Assembly (NCBI GenBank): GCA_947565865.1 | Contig: CANOHT010000019.1 | Span: 1-57,349, forward strand | Direction: 5' to 3' | Origin: an uncultured Clostridia bacterium | GTDB taxonomy: Bacteria; Bacillota; Clostridia; Christensenellales; Aristaeellaceae | DNA: 57,349 nt | Shown here: positions 34,427 through 42,303 of the stretch, piece after piece | How the letters are laid out: each line of letters starts with the position of its first letter | Position numbering within the stretch: position 1 is the stretch's first letter | Notes under the pieces: model-generated | Database searches by the model: none | Told to the model about the DNA's origin: nothing | Seen by the model: the letters and a program-made list of their open reading frames with translations, nothing else | Translations under genes and position numbers: made by a program

Positions 34427-34684
34427 TCATTGACATAAAATATCCGTATAAGCTGACTGATATCTGATCCTGGTTTCTTCTTTACTTCCAATTTTCATCA
34501 TGCGGGCAATTTCATTTAGCTTCTGAATGAATTGTTCCGGGGAAATCCGCCCGTTTGCATAGCGCAGGCAAAGGCCGCGTATCATCCGTGGACAAAAACA
34601 CATGAGGCTTTCTTCCGATGAGACGGCCTGTAAAGCCTCTTGATAGCGACCGCACACGATCATGCGATCCCGCTTGTTTTCCAT
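34427..34684 (-). CDS. Hypothetical protein or 3' gene fragment, 85 residues
   Basis: A coherent minus-strand frame starts at ATG 34684 (MENKRDRMIVCGRYQEAL) and ends TDILCQ. It includes FCPRMIRGLCLRYANGRI, a helical segment. No good ribosome site is present. The sequence just upstream in another frame (NAAYGETLADGLQAEI) reads smoothly into this one. It may therefore be the 3' end of the frameshifted pseudogene at 34736-35222 rather than a separate gene. No family recognised. Confidence 0.4.
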   Translation of the reverse strand: MENKRDRMIVCGRYQEALQAVSSEESLMCFCPRMIRGLCLRYANGRISPEQFIQKLNEIARMMKIGSKEETRIRYQSAYTDILCQ

Positions 34685-34735
34685 TGTCTATTTCGGCTTG
34701 CAGGCCGTCAGCCAGCGTTTCCCCATAGGCTGCGT

Positions 34736-35222
34736 TCAAGCGTATTCGGGGTCTTCAATGGGAGGGCTGTCAGCTGAAATATAAACCAAGATTGTTTTAT
34801 TTTCATATGGTTCAAGCAAGGTGAGCGCAAATTCCTCCGCAGGGGGGCTGAACCTTCGTATCGGCCAATATCATCCAAACGCCGGAACTGGTTCTGATGA
34901 GCACGGGCTCCGTTTCAGACATCCGCAAAGGCACGATGTATGTCAGGTTTTCCATTCCGCCGGACAGCTCAAATAGAAGTCCCTTGATTGGGCACAGGCT
35001 CTAATCCGTACAGCTTTTTCCCGGTCTCCATACACCAACAAAGGCAGGCTTGAAATTCAGGGGTATCGAATCAAAGGGACGCATTGTGATAGCTGCAGTT
35101 GAGCATATATGCATCCCCAAAGCCAGCGCGATCTGCTCAAGCCTTTGCTTGATTTGCGGATTGCCGGATCGGTCGGCGCAGTATCCTTTATGTATAGGTT
35201 GCTGGTGAGCGTAAACAGATCA
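34736..35222 (-). pseudogene. Multiply frameshifted gene remnant
   Basis: Protein-like sense hops between the three minus-strand frames. It runs from NPQIKQRLEQIALALGM and STAAITMRPFDSIPLNF, to METGKKLYGLEPVPNQ, to GLLFELSGGMENLTYIV and RTSSGVWMILADT, and then to RFSPPAEEFALTLLEPYE and ISADSPPIEDPEYA at a stop (34736). At least three frame changes (near 35050, 34990 and 34855) break one original gene of about 160 or more codons. Its spread across the stretch argues for old decay, not one sequencing error. I do not recognise the family. Confidence 0.65.
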
Positions 35223-35293
35223 TAATAATCATTTCCCCTTTTGTGGAATTGATATGTTTTGACGGCTGATCGCGCAACGCAAAATGCTTAAAA

Positions 35294-35318
35294 CCGCTCC
35301 CACTTACGTTGGGAGCGG
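35294..35318 (-). terminator. Hairpin, likely minus-strand terminator
   Basis: CCGCTCCCA (35294-35302) pairs with TGGGAGCGG (35310-35318) in a perfect 9-bp stem. On the minus strand it is followed by TTTTAAGCATTTT. It may end transcription of the nitroreductase gene, whose stop is about 380 bases upstream on that strand. Confidence 0.55.
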
Positions 35319-35502
35319 ACAGTCTCAGTTTCAGCAATGGAACGTATTGATTGCAAAAGGCCTGAAGCCGACAGATCGCCAGAACCCCCGCCATCCAAAC
35401 ATTCCTAGCATTTAGCGGAACGTTTCGGGGCATCCGTCATCCATGCGAAGGTACTGCTTGTACCAGTATCATTACTCCTGTGACCGTAGGAAGCAAACAC
35501 AT

Positions 35503-35532
35503 GTGTCGCAACGGCGAAAGCCATTGCGACAC
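35503..35532. repeat. Strong inverted repeat with GNRA tetraloop
   Basis: GTGTCGCAA (35503-35511) pairs with TTGCGACAC (35524-35532). Inside it, GGC-GAAA-GCC forms a GAAA tetraloop hairpin, with one C-A mismatch between the two stems. There is no T-run, so it is not a terminator. Such a shape suggests part of a structured RNA or of a repeated palindromic element. Confidence 0.6.
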
Positions 35533-35697
35533 GCAGAGTCAAAGTCAACATTTTCCATAAAAACCGCAAAATTCCGTCTTATTCCCTTGCGTTGACGCGG
35601 AAACGTCAACAGCACCCGACACGGCCAGCCGTCAGCCTCTCCACCATGGGGAAGGTTGGACGTCTGCCCTGTCAAGCGCTGTTGAGATCAACCTGAA

Positions 35698-36225
35698 TTA
35701 CAATACCGTCACCAGTTCCGTCTCCGGGCGGAATTCACTGTGCCGCGGGCTGGGCTGGGCATCCTTGGCCGGATAGCCAAGCACCAGCAGCGCCACAGGC
35801 TCCTCATGATCGGGCAACTGATAGCATTCCCGCACCGCCTCCGGGCGGAAATGCATGACCCAGGTGGAGCCCACGCCGATGGCGGCAGCCTCCAGCATCA
35901 TGTGGGTCGTGACGATGGAGGCGTCCACCTCGCCGCTGCGCTTGCCGTCATAGGGGCGCTCCCAGCTGCTCTCCTGGTTCTGGCAGATCAGCAGCGCCGT
36001 CCTGCAGCCGAAGTGGCAGCGGGTACAGTCAGGCAGCTTGGCCACCGCCTCCGGGCTTTGAAGCACATAGACATGCCAGGGCTGAAGGTTGCAGGCCGTC
36101 GGCGCCACGATGGCCGCCGTCAAAATACGATCCAGATCCTCCTGGCGAACCGGCTCCTCGGTAAACCGGCGCACAGAGTAGCGCTGCTGTGCCAGGGACA
36201 GGAAATCAATGCCTTCACTCATCAT
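35698..36225 (-). CDS. Nitroreductase family protein
   Basis: This 175-residue FMN-binding nitroreductase-fold protein has the N-terminal RYSVRRFTEEPV phosphate-binding motif, then AAIVAPTACNLQPWHVYV (FMN contact) and the C-terminal LLVLGYPAKD. It would reduce nitro compounds, quinones or enones with NAD(P)H in the cytoplasm; the natural substrate is unknown. The start is one of two adjacent ATGs after AAGGAG. It is monocistronic, with its own promoter. Confidence 0.9.
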   Translation of the reverse strand: MMSEGIDFLSLAQQRYSVRRFTEEPVRQEDLDRILTAAIVAPTACNLQPWHVYVLQSPEAVAKLPDCTRCHFGCRTALLICQNQESSWERPYDGKRSGEVDASIVTTHMMLEAAAIGVGSTWVMHFRPEAVRECYQLPDHEEPVALLVLGYPAKDAQPSPRHSEFRPETELVTVL

Positions 36226-36257
36226 TGGCGCTCCTTTCCTCCTTTGGGGATGCGACC

Positions 36258-36286
36258 ATTATACCATGGCGAGCCGCTTTCCGCAA
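36258..36286 (-). promoter_or_regulatory. Promoter of the nitroreductase gene
   Basis: On the minus strand TTGCGG (36281-36286) and a perfect TATAAT (36258-36263) are separated by 17 bases, about 33 bases before the start codon. Confidence 0.7.
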
Positions 36287-36300
36287 GGCGCGGCGACCCG

Positions 36301-37719
36301 TCACTTGATGGTGATGTCGCCGTTCATGGAGGTCGCGGTGATGATGAAATCGCTGTCATTGTTCAGCTCCAGCGACTGGCCGATACGCACATCGCCAAAG
36401 GTTGACTTCGCCTGAACATGGGCCTCATCCTCCGGCAGGCGGATGATGATGTCGCCGCTGGTACTCTTGCCGGTGACGCTGCACTTGTTCTTGGCAGCGC
36501 GGCAGACATTCACCTCCACATCGCCGTTGATGGTAGAGAAGTTCATGTCATCCATCTCCGCCCGAACGGTGATGTCGCCGCTGGTGGACTGGGTATTGAG
36601 CCTGACTATGCGCCCCCGTACATCCAGGTCGCCGCTGATGCTGGCGATTTCGCCCACCATTACGTTGCCGTCAAGGGTCAGATCGCCGCTGGTGCTCTTG
36701 AGCGTGCAATGCGCCATCTCGTGCTTCTCCGGGATGCGTGCGTCCACATCGCCGCTGATGGTCGACACCCGCAATTCAAGGCTTTTCGTATCCTCAATGT
36801 CCACATCGCCGCTGGTGCTCTTGATTTCGCACCTGTCCAGCTCCCCGGCCATTCCAGCCACGCTGATGTCGCCGCTCAGGGTCATAATTCTCAGCTCCGA
36901 CAAAGCGGCATCCTCCACGCTCACGTCGCCGCTGGTGGTCTGGGCGCTGAGCATCAGCCTCGGTTCGGCAGGCAGCAGCAGGATCACGGTATCGTCCCCG
37001 ATCTGAGTATTCATATTCCAGTTCTTGAAAAAGGAGCCGATTTTCTCCGTGGCATTCTTGATGATGCTGTTCAGTTCTTGATCCTTCATCTCCGTATGAT
37101 TCAGCTTGGCTTTGGAAATTTTTATCATGGTGTCTCCGATAACGCTGCCGACATCCACATGCTGATACTTTCCGTCGTCGTCCTTTATCTTCATATGGAA
37201 GTTGAAGCCGCGGTTTTCCTTCCCGATTCCATCTGATTCTTTGTCGGAGAAACGGTCGATGCGCAGCACGCCGCCCGCCACGTTGACCTTCAGCTGCGGC
37301 CAGATATCCTCATCGGCAATCACATGGATCTTATTATCGTCGGAGATGCCGACTTCCAGGCACTCGCTCAGAAGCTCCACCGCCACCTGGTTGACACCTT
37401 GGGCGGAATAGATGACCTCGTTGCCCTCGTCCTCATCCTCTTCTTCGTCATCATCCTCTTCTTCGTCATCATCTTCGTCTTCTTCATCGTCTTCGTCAGG
37501 CAGTTCCTTGCGGGGATAGCCTGCCAGCACCTCCTTCATGCCCTCCAGGCTTTCCACCACCGCCGAGACGGCTTCGTCCTCGCTCAGACCGCGGGCCAGC
37601 AAGTCATCGAAGCGCTCCTGACAATTGTTCATCACCTCGTCACGGATGGCCTGAACTTCCTCGGTCATTTCAACATCCTGGAACATCAGCTCAACGATTC
37701 GGGTTACAGTCGCGTTCAT
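36301..37719 (-). CDS. DUF4097 beta-repeat protein with HAAS-type N-terminus
   Basis: This 472-residue protein has an N-terminal helical HAAS/DUF1700-like segment (about 1-70; LSEDEAVSAVVESLEGMKEV). A run of about 25 Asp/Glu follows (about 75-100). The C-terminal half (about 255-470) is a beta-solenoid of DUF4097 built from about eleven STSGDV/TISGDV-type turns every 19-22 residues. It has no transmembrane segment or signal peptide, so it may be cytoplasmic and bind a partner. It is co-transcribed with the PadR regulator just upstream, a common arrangement. The start at 37719 fits GGAGG 7 nt upstream; the alternative ATG at 37725 overlaps the padR stop. Confidence 0.85.
   Translation of the reverse strand: MNATVTRIVELMFQDVEMTEEVQAIRDEVMNNCQERFDDLLARGLSEDEAVSAVVESLEGMKEVLAGYPRKELPDEDDEEDEDDDEEEDDDEEEDEDEGNEVIYSAQGVNQVAVELLSECLEVGISDDNKIHVIADEDIWPQLKVNVAGGVLRIDRFSDKESDGIGKENRGFNFHMKIKDDDGKYQHVDVGSVIGDTMIKISKAKLNHTEMKDQELNSIIKNATEKIGSFFKNWNMNTQIGDDTVILLLPAEPRLMLSAQTTSGDVSVEDAALSELRIMTLSGDISVAGMAGELDRCEIKSTSGDVDIEDTKSLELRVSTISGDVDARIPEKHEMAHCTLKSTSGDLTLDGNVMVGEIASISGDLDVRGRIVRLNTQSTSGDITVRAEMDDMNFSTINGDVEVNVCRAAKNKCSVTGKSTSGDIIIRLPEDEAHVQAKSTFGDVRIGQSLELNNDSDFIITATSMNGDITIK
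37434..37469. repeat. Tandem 18-bp repeat coding acidic residues
   Basis: An 18-base unit (CATCCTCTTCTTCGTCAT) is present twice head to tail inside the Asp/Glu-rich linker of the DUF4097 gene, with further imperfect units after it. Slippage here would change linker length in 6-residue steps without breaking the frame. Confidence 0.85.
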
Positions 37720-37721
37720 GG

Positions 37722-38048
37722 TCATTCCTCCAGCAATTGGTCGATCAGGTAACGTGTTTCATGCCAGGCGTCCCGATCCTGGCGCAGTTTATCCCGACCC
37801 ATGACGGTGATGGTGTAGTACCGCCGCCGCGCGCCGCTGCGTTCGTTCCCCCAATAGGAGCGGATATAGCCGGCTCCTTCCAGGCGGCGGAAGGCGGTGT
37901 ACAGTGTGGCCTCCTTCATTTCAAAGGCTCCGGCGCTGACGGTGCCGACCTGCTTGTTGATCTGATAGCCGTAGCTATCCTCCCTCTCCAGCTGCTTCAG
38001 GATGATGGAATCCGTATAGCCCCGGAGAATATCCGCGCTTAATGCCAT
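37722..38048 (-). CDS. PadR-family transcriptional regulator
   Basis: This 108-residue protein has the PadR winged helix: LRGYTDSIILKQLEREDSY, then GYQINKQVG, KEATLYTAFRRLEGAGYI and the wing SGARRRYYTIT. PadR repressors release DNA on binding small hydrophobic ligands or on a partner signal. With the HAAS/DUF4097 gene downstream it forms the common PadR-HAAS operon. A consensus promoter with matching inverted repeats lies 190-230 bases upstream, before a small ORF, and autoregulation is likely. Confidence 0.92.
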   Translation of the reverse strand: MALSADILRGYTDSIILKQLEREDSYGYQINKQVGTVSAGAFEMKEATLYTAFRRLEGAGYIRSYWGNERSGARRRYYTITVMGRDKLRQDRDAWHETRYLIDQLLEE

Positions 38049-38065
38049 GGTTCCCTCTCTTTCTG

Positions 38066-38185
38066 TCACCAGGTTGCGGTCATCAGTTCCCGCCGACGGT
38101 ATCGGACTTCCTGCCGGTACGTTTCCATGTTCATCCTGGTCGCCCAGGTTTCATCCTGCCAGCGATCATGGGGCACTTCCTTCAT
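38066..38185 (-). CDS. Small ORF leading the padR operon, 39 residues
   Basis: The ATG at 38185 has AAGGAGG 7-8 nt upstream and sits between the padR promoter and padR. The peptide MKEVPHDRWQDETWATRM is charged and Trp-rich, and it ends RELMTATW. There is no membrane segment. It could be a real small protein or a leader peptide. No family recognised. Confidence 0.5.
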   Translation of the reverse strand: MKEVPHDRWQDETWATRMNMETYRQEVRYRRRELMTATW

Positions 38186-38239
38186 CCCTTGTCCTCCTTG
38201 CCGTATCTTGGTTGGTTCCAAGAAGCCTTCCCTTATCGA

Positions 38240-38279
38240 GATACATTGTATCAAATAATACCTCGTCTGTCAATGTATC
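38240..38279 (-). promoter_or_regulatory. padR promoter framed by inverted repeats
   Basis: On the minus strand a perfect TTGACA (38268-38273) and TACAAT (38245-38250) are separated by 17 bases. GATACATTG (38240-38248) and its reverse complement CAATGTATC (38271-38279) flank the promoter and overlap both boxes. The -10 region itself is a palindrome (GATAC-3-GTATC, 38240-38252). A PadR dimer bound here would block RNA polymerase. Confidence 0.8.
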
Positions 38280-38325
38280 TTGCGAGAAAAATTTTTGGTT
38301 CTTCTGTACTTTTGCTGTTTGCCCC

Positions 38326-38354
38326 TTGCTTCCCTCCGTCATGCAGGCTACAAT
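38326..38354 (+). promoter_or_regulatory. Likely promoter of icd
   Basis: TTGCTT (38326-38331) and TACAAT (38349-38354) are separated by 17 bases, 35 bases before the icd start codon. Confidence 0.6.
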
Positions 38355-38389
38355 ATGGAAGGAAAACTGTGCAGATAAGGAGTTACTTC

Positions 38390-39583
38390 ATGAGCAAGAT
38401 TCAGATGACGACCCCCCTGGTGGAGATGGACGGCGACGAGATGACCCGCATTCTGTGGGCGGACATCAAGGAGCGGCTGATTCTTCCCTTTGTTGATCTG
38501 AAGACGGAATACTACGACCTGGGCCTTCCCCATCGGGACGCGACCGCCGACCAGGTAACGGTGGACGCCGCCAACGCCACCAAGCGGTACGGCGTAGCCG
38601 TCAAGTGCGCCACCATCACCCCCAACGCGCAGCGCATGACCGAGTACAGCCTACATGAAATGTGGAAAAGTCCCAACGGCACCATCCGCGCCATGCTGGA
38701 CGGCACCGTCTTCCGCGCGCCGGTGCTGGTCAAGGGCGTTCATCCCACCGTGCGCACCTGGGAAAAGCCCATCACCATCGCTCGCCACGCCTATGGCGAC
38801 GTCTACCGCAATGTGGAGATCAAGGTTCCCGGGGCTGGCAAGGCGGAGCTTGTCTTCACCGGAGAGGACGGCCAGGAGATCCGGCAGACCGTGTTCACAT
38901 TCAAGGGCCCCGGCATTCTTCAGGGCACTCACAACGTGGACGCCTCCATCGCCTCCTTCGCCCGTTCCTGCTTCCAGTACGCCCTATCCATGAAGCAGGA
39001 TCTGTGGTTCTCCACCAAGGACACCATTTCCAAGACCTACGATCATAACTTCAAAGACATCTTTCAGGATATTTTTGACGCCGAATACAAGGAAAAGTTC
39101 GCGGCGGCGGGCATTGAGTATTTCTATACGCTGATCGACGACGCGGTGGCCCGGGTGGTGCGCAGCAAGGGCGGCTTTATCTGGGCCTGCAAGAACTATG
39201 ACGGCGACGTGATGTCCGACATGGTGGCCACGGCCTTCGGTTCCCTGGCGATGATGACCTCCGTGCTCGTCTCCCCCGACGGCAAGTTTGAATACGAGGC
39301 CGCCCATGGCACCGTCACCCGCCATTACTACAAGCACCTCAAGGGCGAGGAAACGTCCACCAACCCGGTGGCTACTATTTTCGCCTGGAGCGGCGCTTTA
39401 CGCAAGCGCGGCGAGCTGGACGGCCTGCCGGAGCTTCAGGCCTTTGCGGACAGGCTGGAAAAGGCCACCATTGACACCATCGAATCCGGCGTGATGACCA
39501 AGGATCTGGCGCTGCTCTACGACGGGAACGCTATGGCCGTCAACAGCAAAGACTTCCTCCAGGCCATTGCCGACCGCTTATAA
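38390..39583 (+). CDS. icd: NADP-dependent isocitrate dehydrogenase (eukaryote-like class)
   Basis: This 397-residue enzyme oxidatively decarboxylates isocitrate to 2-oxoglutarate. It belongs to the eukaryote-like homodimeric class seen in Thermotoga and several Clostridia, as shown by MDGDEMTRILW near the start, KSPNGTIRAMLDGTVFR (isocitrate Ser/Asn), NYDGDVMSDMVA (metal Asp) and AAHGTVTRHY. The open frame extends 116 codons further upstream but lacks conserved sequence; AAGGAG fixes the ATG at 38390. It supplies 2-oxoglutarate for glutamate and so for arginine synthesis. Confidence 0.95.
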   Translation: MSKIQMTTPLVEMDGDEMTRILWADIKERLILPFVDLKTEYYDLGLPHRDATADQVTVDAANATKRYGVAVKCATITPNAQRMTEYSLHEMWKSPNGTIRAMLDGTVFRAPVLVKGVHPTVRTWEKPITIARHAYGDVYRNVEIKVPGAGKAELVFTGEDGQEIRQTVFTFKGPGILQGTHNVDASIASFARSCFQYALSMKQDLWFSTKDTISKTYDHNFKDIFQDIFDAEYKEKFAAAGIEYFYTLIDDAVARVVRSKGGFIWACKNYDGDVMSDMVATAFGSLAMMTSVLVSPDGKFEYEAAHGTVTRHYYKHLKGEETSTNPVATIFAWSGALRKRGELDGLPELQAFADRLEKATIDTIESGVMTKDLALLYDGNAMAVNSKDFLQAIADRL

Positions 39584-39677
39584 CCGCGGGAATTTCCCAT
39601 GCTGGCAGGAAAACGGCCTTTGGATGTCGAATGCATAAAGCGGATTGGTTCCCAAGTAACCGAGGAGGTAAATCATC

Positions 39678-39986
39678 ATGACGGACAAGCCCACAACCCC
39701 GGAGGCAAACAACGAAGAGTTTAACGGCACCATCCTGCTGTCCGATGACGACGGCAACGAAGCCGCCTATGACATTGCCGACTACATTGAAATGGACGGC
39801 AATGAATATGTGGTTCTGGTTCCTCAGGATGAGGAGGATGACGAGGTAGTCATCCTGCGCGTTGAGGATGAAGATGATGAGACCGAGGTCTTCGTATCCG
39901 AGGATAACGAGGAAATCCTGGAAAAGGTCTTTGAGGTGTTCCGGGATCGCTTCGAGGACGAGTACGAGTTCACGGACGCGGACTAA
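39678..39986 (+). CDS. DUF1292 family protein (YrzB-like)
   Basis: This 102-residue, very acidic cytoplasmic protein has the DUF1292 core LLSDDDGNEAAYDIADYIEM followed by GNEYVVLVPQDEEDDEVVIL. In Bacillus the homolog yrzB lies in the yrrL-yrrK-yrzB region; its function is unknown. GAGGAGG precedes the ATG. The gene is followed by a bidirectional terminator shared with the ABC operon on the other strand. Confidence 0.9.
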   Translation: MTDKPTTPEANNEEFNGTILLSDDDGNEAAYDIADYIEMDGNEYVVLVPQDEEDDEVVILRVEDEDDETEVFVSEDNEEILEKVFEVFRDRFEDEYEFTDAD

Positions 39987-40010
39987 GGGCAGTCGGAAGC
40001 ATCGGTAATC

Positions 40011-40047
40011 AAAAAAGCGGCGGCTTTCATTCAGCCGCCGCTTTTTT
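40011..40047. terminator. Bidirectional terminator between DUF1292 and ABC operon
   Basis: A 9-bp GC stem (GCGGCGGCT/AGCCGCCGC) is flanked by AAAAAA and TTTTTT. The stop codon of the minus-strand ATPase gene lies in the loop. Confidence 0.9.
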
Positions 40048-40608
40048 GATGCTCATATCCGGCCATTCGACCATCCGGCACCCCAGCGCCTCCCCCTGGC
40101 TTCGGTCATGCGTCACCAGGATCAGGAGTCGCTCCCCTGCAAAGCGGTCAATCAGCTTCAGCATGGCTCCGGCCGTGGATGGATCCAGCTCCCGCAAGGG
40201 CTCGTCCAGCAGCAGCACATCACTGGCATGTGCCAAGGCCCGAGCCAAGGCGATTCGTCGCCGCATACCGCCGGAGAGCTCATCGGGATAACGAGCGCCC
40301 GCCTCCGGCAGAAGGATTCGCTCCAGCCAGGTATCAGGATCGGGCGTGAACAGCGACAGGTTCTCCCGGGCGTTGTACCAGGGCAGCAGCCTATCCTCCT
40401 GGAAATGGCAGGAAAAGGTGACATGCTCCGGTCGCTGTATGCGTCCGCTGTCCGGCCGTTCAAGGCCTGCAATCAGTCTCAGCAGCGTGGTCTTGCCGCA
40501 GCCTGACGGCCCCAGAAGGCAAACCCGGCCGTTCAGGGTCAGGTTCATATCCGTAAAAACGGCGCGCTCCCCAAAAGCCTTGGATACCCGCTCAAGGATG
40601 ATAGCCAT
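40027..40608 (-). CDS. NitT/TauT-type ABC transporter ATPase
   Basis: This 193-residue ATPase is short for the family (usually 240-260). It still has Walker A GPSGCGKTTLL, a Q-loop-like HFQEDRLLPWYNA, signature ELSGGMRRR, Walker B LLLDEPLRELDP and LVTHDRSQGEA. HFQEDRLLPW is characteristic of the SsuB/TauB/ThiZ group. The GGAGGG site fixes the ATG at 40608. It overlaps the permease gene by 17 nt. Confidence 0.9.
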   Translation of the reverse strand: MAIILERVSKAFGERAVFTDMNLTLNGRVCLLGPSGCGKTTLLRLIAGLERPDSGRIQRPEHVTFSCHFQEDRLLPWYNARENLSLFTPDPDTWLERILLPEAGARYPDELSGGMRRRIALARALAHASDVLLLDEPLRELDPSTAGAMLKLIDRFAGERLLILVTHDRSQGEALGCRMVEWPDMSIKKAAAE

Positions 40609-41344
40609 GGCGAGCCCTCCTCTCCGCGGCGGCAAAGCCTCTCTTCAGCAGCGCTTCCAGCACCATGCTCAAAGCAATGACCACCAGCGTCCAGGCCAGC
40701 AGCGCGTCGCTCTCCAGATAAATCTTCGCCTGATAAAGCTGCGTGCCGATGGCGCTCTTGGGCGTACCGATAACCTCGGCCGCAATGGTGGCCTTGAAGC
40801 ACAGACCCACACAGGCTTCGCAGGCCGCCAGAAAGGTCGGCAGCAACGAAGGCAGCACCACATGACGCCAGGTTTTCCAGCCTGACCAGCGGAAAATCCG
40901 CGCCATTTCCAACAGACCCCGATCCACGGACGCCAGACCTTCCGTAACATTGGCAAACACCACAGGCGTCACCATCAGCGCGCCGGCCAGCACCGGCGTC
41001 TGTCCCGCCGTCAGCCAAACCAGCGCCAGAATGATGAAGGACGCCACCGGCGTAGCCCGTACCACTGCCATAGCCGGACGTATCAGCACATCCGCCCATG
41101 CTGAAACATGGCAGCATAGCGCCAGCAGACAGCCGGCGGCTACGCCCATGCCATAAGCCATGGCCGTTCGCGCCAGCGACACCGCGACGCTGCGCCAGAA
41201 CCCGCCGCTTTCCATGCCAACCAGGCAGCGCAGTACGGCGGCAGGCGAAGCGAGAAGCACCTCCTGCCCTACGGCGGCGCTGGTCACGGCCCATACGGCC
41301 ATCCAAAACAGCAGCGGCGCGATGCGGCGGCCAAGTTTATTCAT
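40592..41344 (-). CDS. NitT/TauT-type ABC transporter permease
   Basis: This 250-residue binding-protein-dependent permease has about six membrane helices. The EAA loop ARIFRWSGWKTWRHVVLPSL (about 150-170) and VVRATPVASFIILALVWL are typical of the SsuC/TauC group. The ATG at 41344 overlaps the binding-protein gene by 8 nt; an in-frame ATG at 41356 is an alternative. Confidence 0.9.
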   Translation of the reverse strand: MNKLGRRIAPLLFWMAVWAVTSAAVGQEVLLASPAAVLRCLVGMESGGFWRSVAVSLARTAMAYGMGVAAGCLLALCCHVSAWADVLIRPAMAVVRATPVASFIILALVWLTAGQTPVLAGALMVTPVVFANVTEGLASVDRGLLEMARIFRWSGWKTWRHVVLPSLLPTFLAACEACVGLCFKATIAAEVIGTPKSAIGTQLYQAKIYLESDALLAWTLVVIALSMVLEALLKRGFAAAERRARHGYHP

Positions 41345-42296
41345 GGGCAGGCACATAGTAGAAATCTTCACCAGGCAGCGCGCCGCCAACAGCCTTGGCA
41401 TTGGCCTCATAGAGCACCTGGAAGAAGGGCACGATCATATCCTTCATCTCCTGCCCCTCAATGAAAACGATATGGCAGTTGGGGATGGCCTGACGAGCCA
41501 GCGCCGCTTTGGGCATGATGCCGGCCTGCTCCACCAGCAGACTGGCGGATTCCGGGTCGCCATTGACAAAATCAACGCTCCGGGCATATGCCTCCATGAA
41601 CGCGGCGACCTGATCCGGGTGCTGCTCAAGAACCTCCGCTCGGGCGATCACACAGCCCATGGCCATGGCCGCGCCTTCCGCTCCTTGCTGGGCCGCCGCG
41701 TCATTGTACAGCGCCGTTACGTCCAGCGCACGACGGAAATCGGCATTCTGGGCGAGCACGGCTGTCACGTTGGGCTCAGGCAGCATCACCAAATCCACCT
41801 GCCCCGCGGCCGCCAGCGTGGCCAGCTCCGCGTGCTCGGCCTTATACTCCACCGTCACCTGATCCGTCAGCCCATGGGCAGCCAGGATGTAATTCAGCAC
41901 ATACTCAGGGGTAGAGCCCTGCCCTGTGGCATAAATCGTCCGGCCCGCCAGATCCTCTACGTCATGGATGGTTTCCCCATTTTCCAGGATGTGCAACACG
42001 CCCAGGGTGTTCAGGGCCATCAGGCGTACCTGACCGCCCGTTTTGTTATACAGCGTCGCCGCCAGATTGGTGGGTACCGCCGCCAGATCCGCGGCGCCGC
42101 TGAGCACCGCCGCCACCGCCTCATCCGGAGCGCCCGCCAGCGTCACCTGCCAGTCCTCGCTGTCCATCAGCTGAACCAATCCGATACCGGTGGGGCCCTT
42201 CATGGCATAAACCGACAAACCTTCATGCTCCGCAGCGGCCGCCGAGGGCAGAAGCAGGCAAAGCACCCATAAAGCTATCCACAGTCTTTTCATCAT
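41337..42296 (-). CDS. NMT1/THI5-like ABC transporter substrate-binding protein
   Basis: This 319-residue protein has a signal peptide (about residues 1-22, cut after SAAAA) without a lipobox cysteine. The mature part, LSVYAMKGPTGIGLVQLM, with DLAAVPTNLAATLYNKTGG and GQGSTPEYVLNYIL, follows the NitT/TauT/SsuA pattern. In the family, ligands are sulfonates, nitrate, thiamine precursors and others, and the sequence does not settle which. The TM1266-like gene is 7 bases upstream. The start is one of two adjacent ATGs. Confidence 0.88.
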   Translation of the reverse strand: MMKRLWIALWVLCLLLPSAAAAEHEGLSVYAMKGPTGIGLVQLMDSEDWQVTLAGAPDEAVAAVLSGAADLAAVPTNLAATLYNKTGGQVRLMALNTLGVLHILENGETIHDVEDLAGRTIYATGQGSTPEYVLNYILAAHGLTDQVTVEYKAEHAELATLAAAGQVDLVMLPEPNVTAVLAQNADFRRALDVTALYNDAAAQQGAEGAAMAMGCVIARAEVLEQHPDQVAAFMEAYARSVDFVNGDPESASLLVEQAGIMPKAALARQAIPNCHIVFIEGQEMKDMIVPFFQVLYEANAKAVGGALPGEDFYYVPAHE

Positions 42297-42303
42297 CAAA
42301 AGT

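Larger units (their letters stand above)
35223..35697. other. Gap with hairpins, no supported gene
   Basis: No frame here has a ribosome site or protein-like features; the minus-strand frame at 35188-35433 overlaps a hairpin and the pseudogene. The stretch holds a terminator-like hairpin (35294-35318) and a strong tetraloop hairpin (35503-35532). Confidence 0.6.

Noticed and set aside
35188..35433. 81-codon minus-strand frame
   Set aside because: It spans a terminator-like hairpin, lacks a ribosome site and overlaps the start of the decayed gene.
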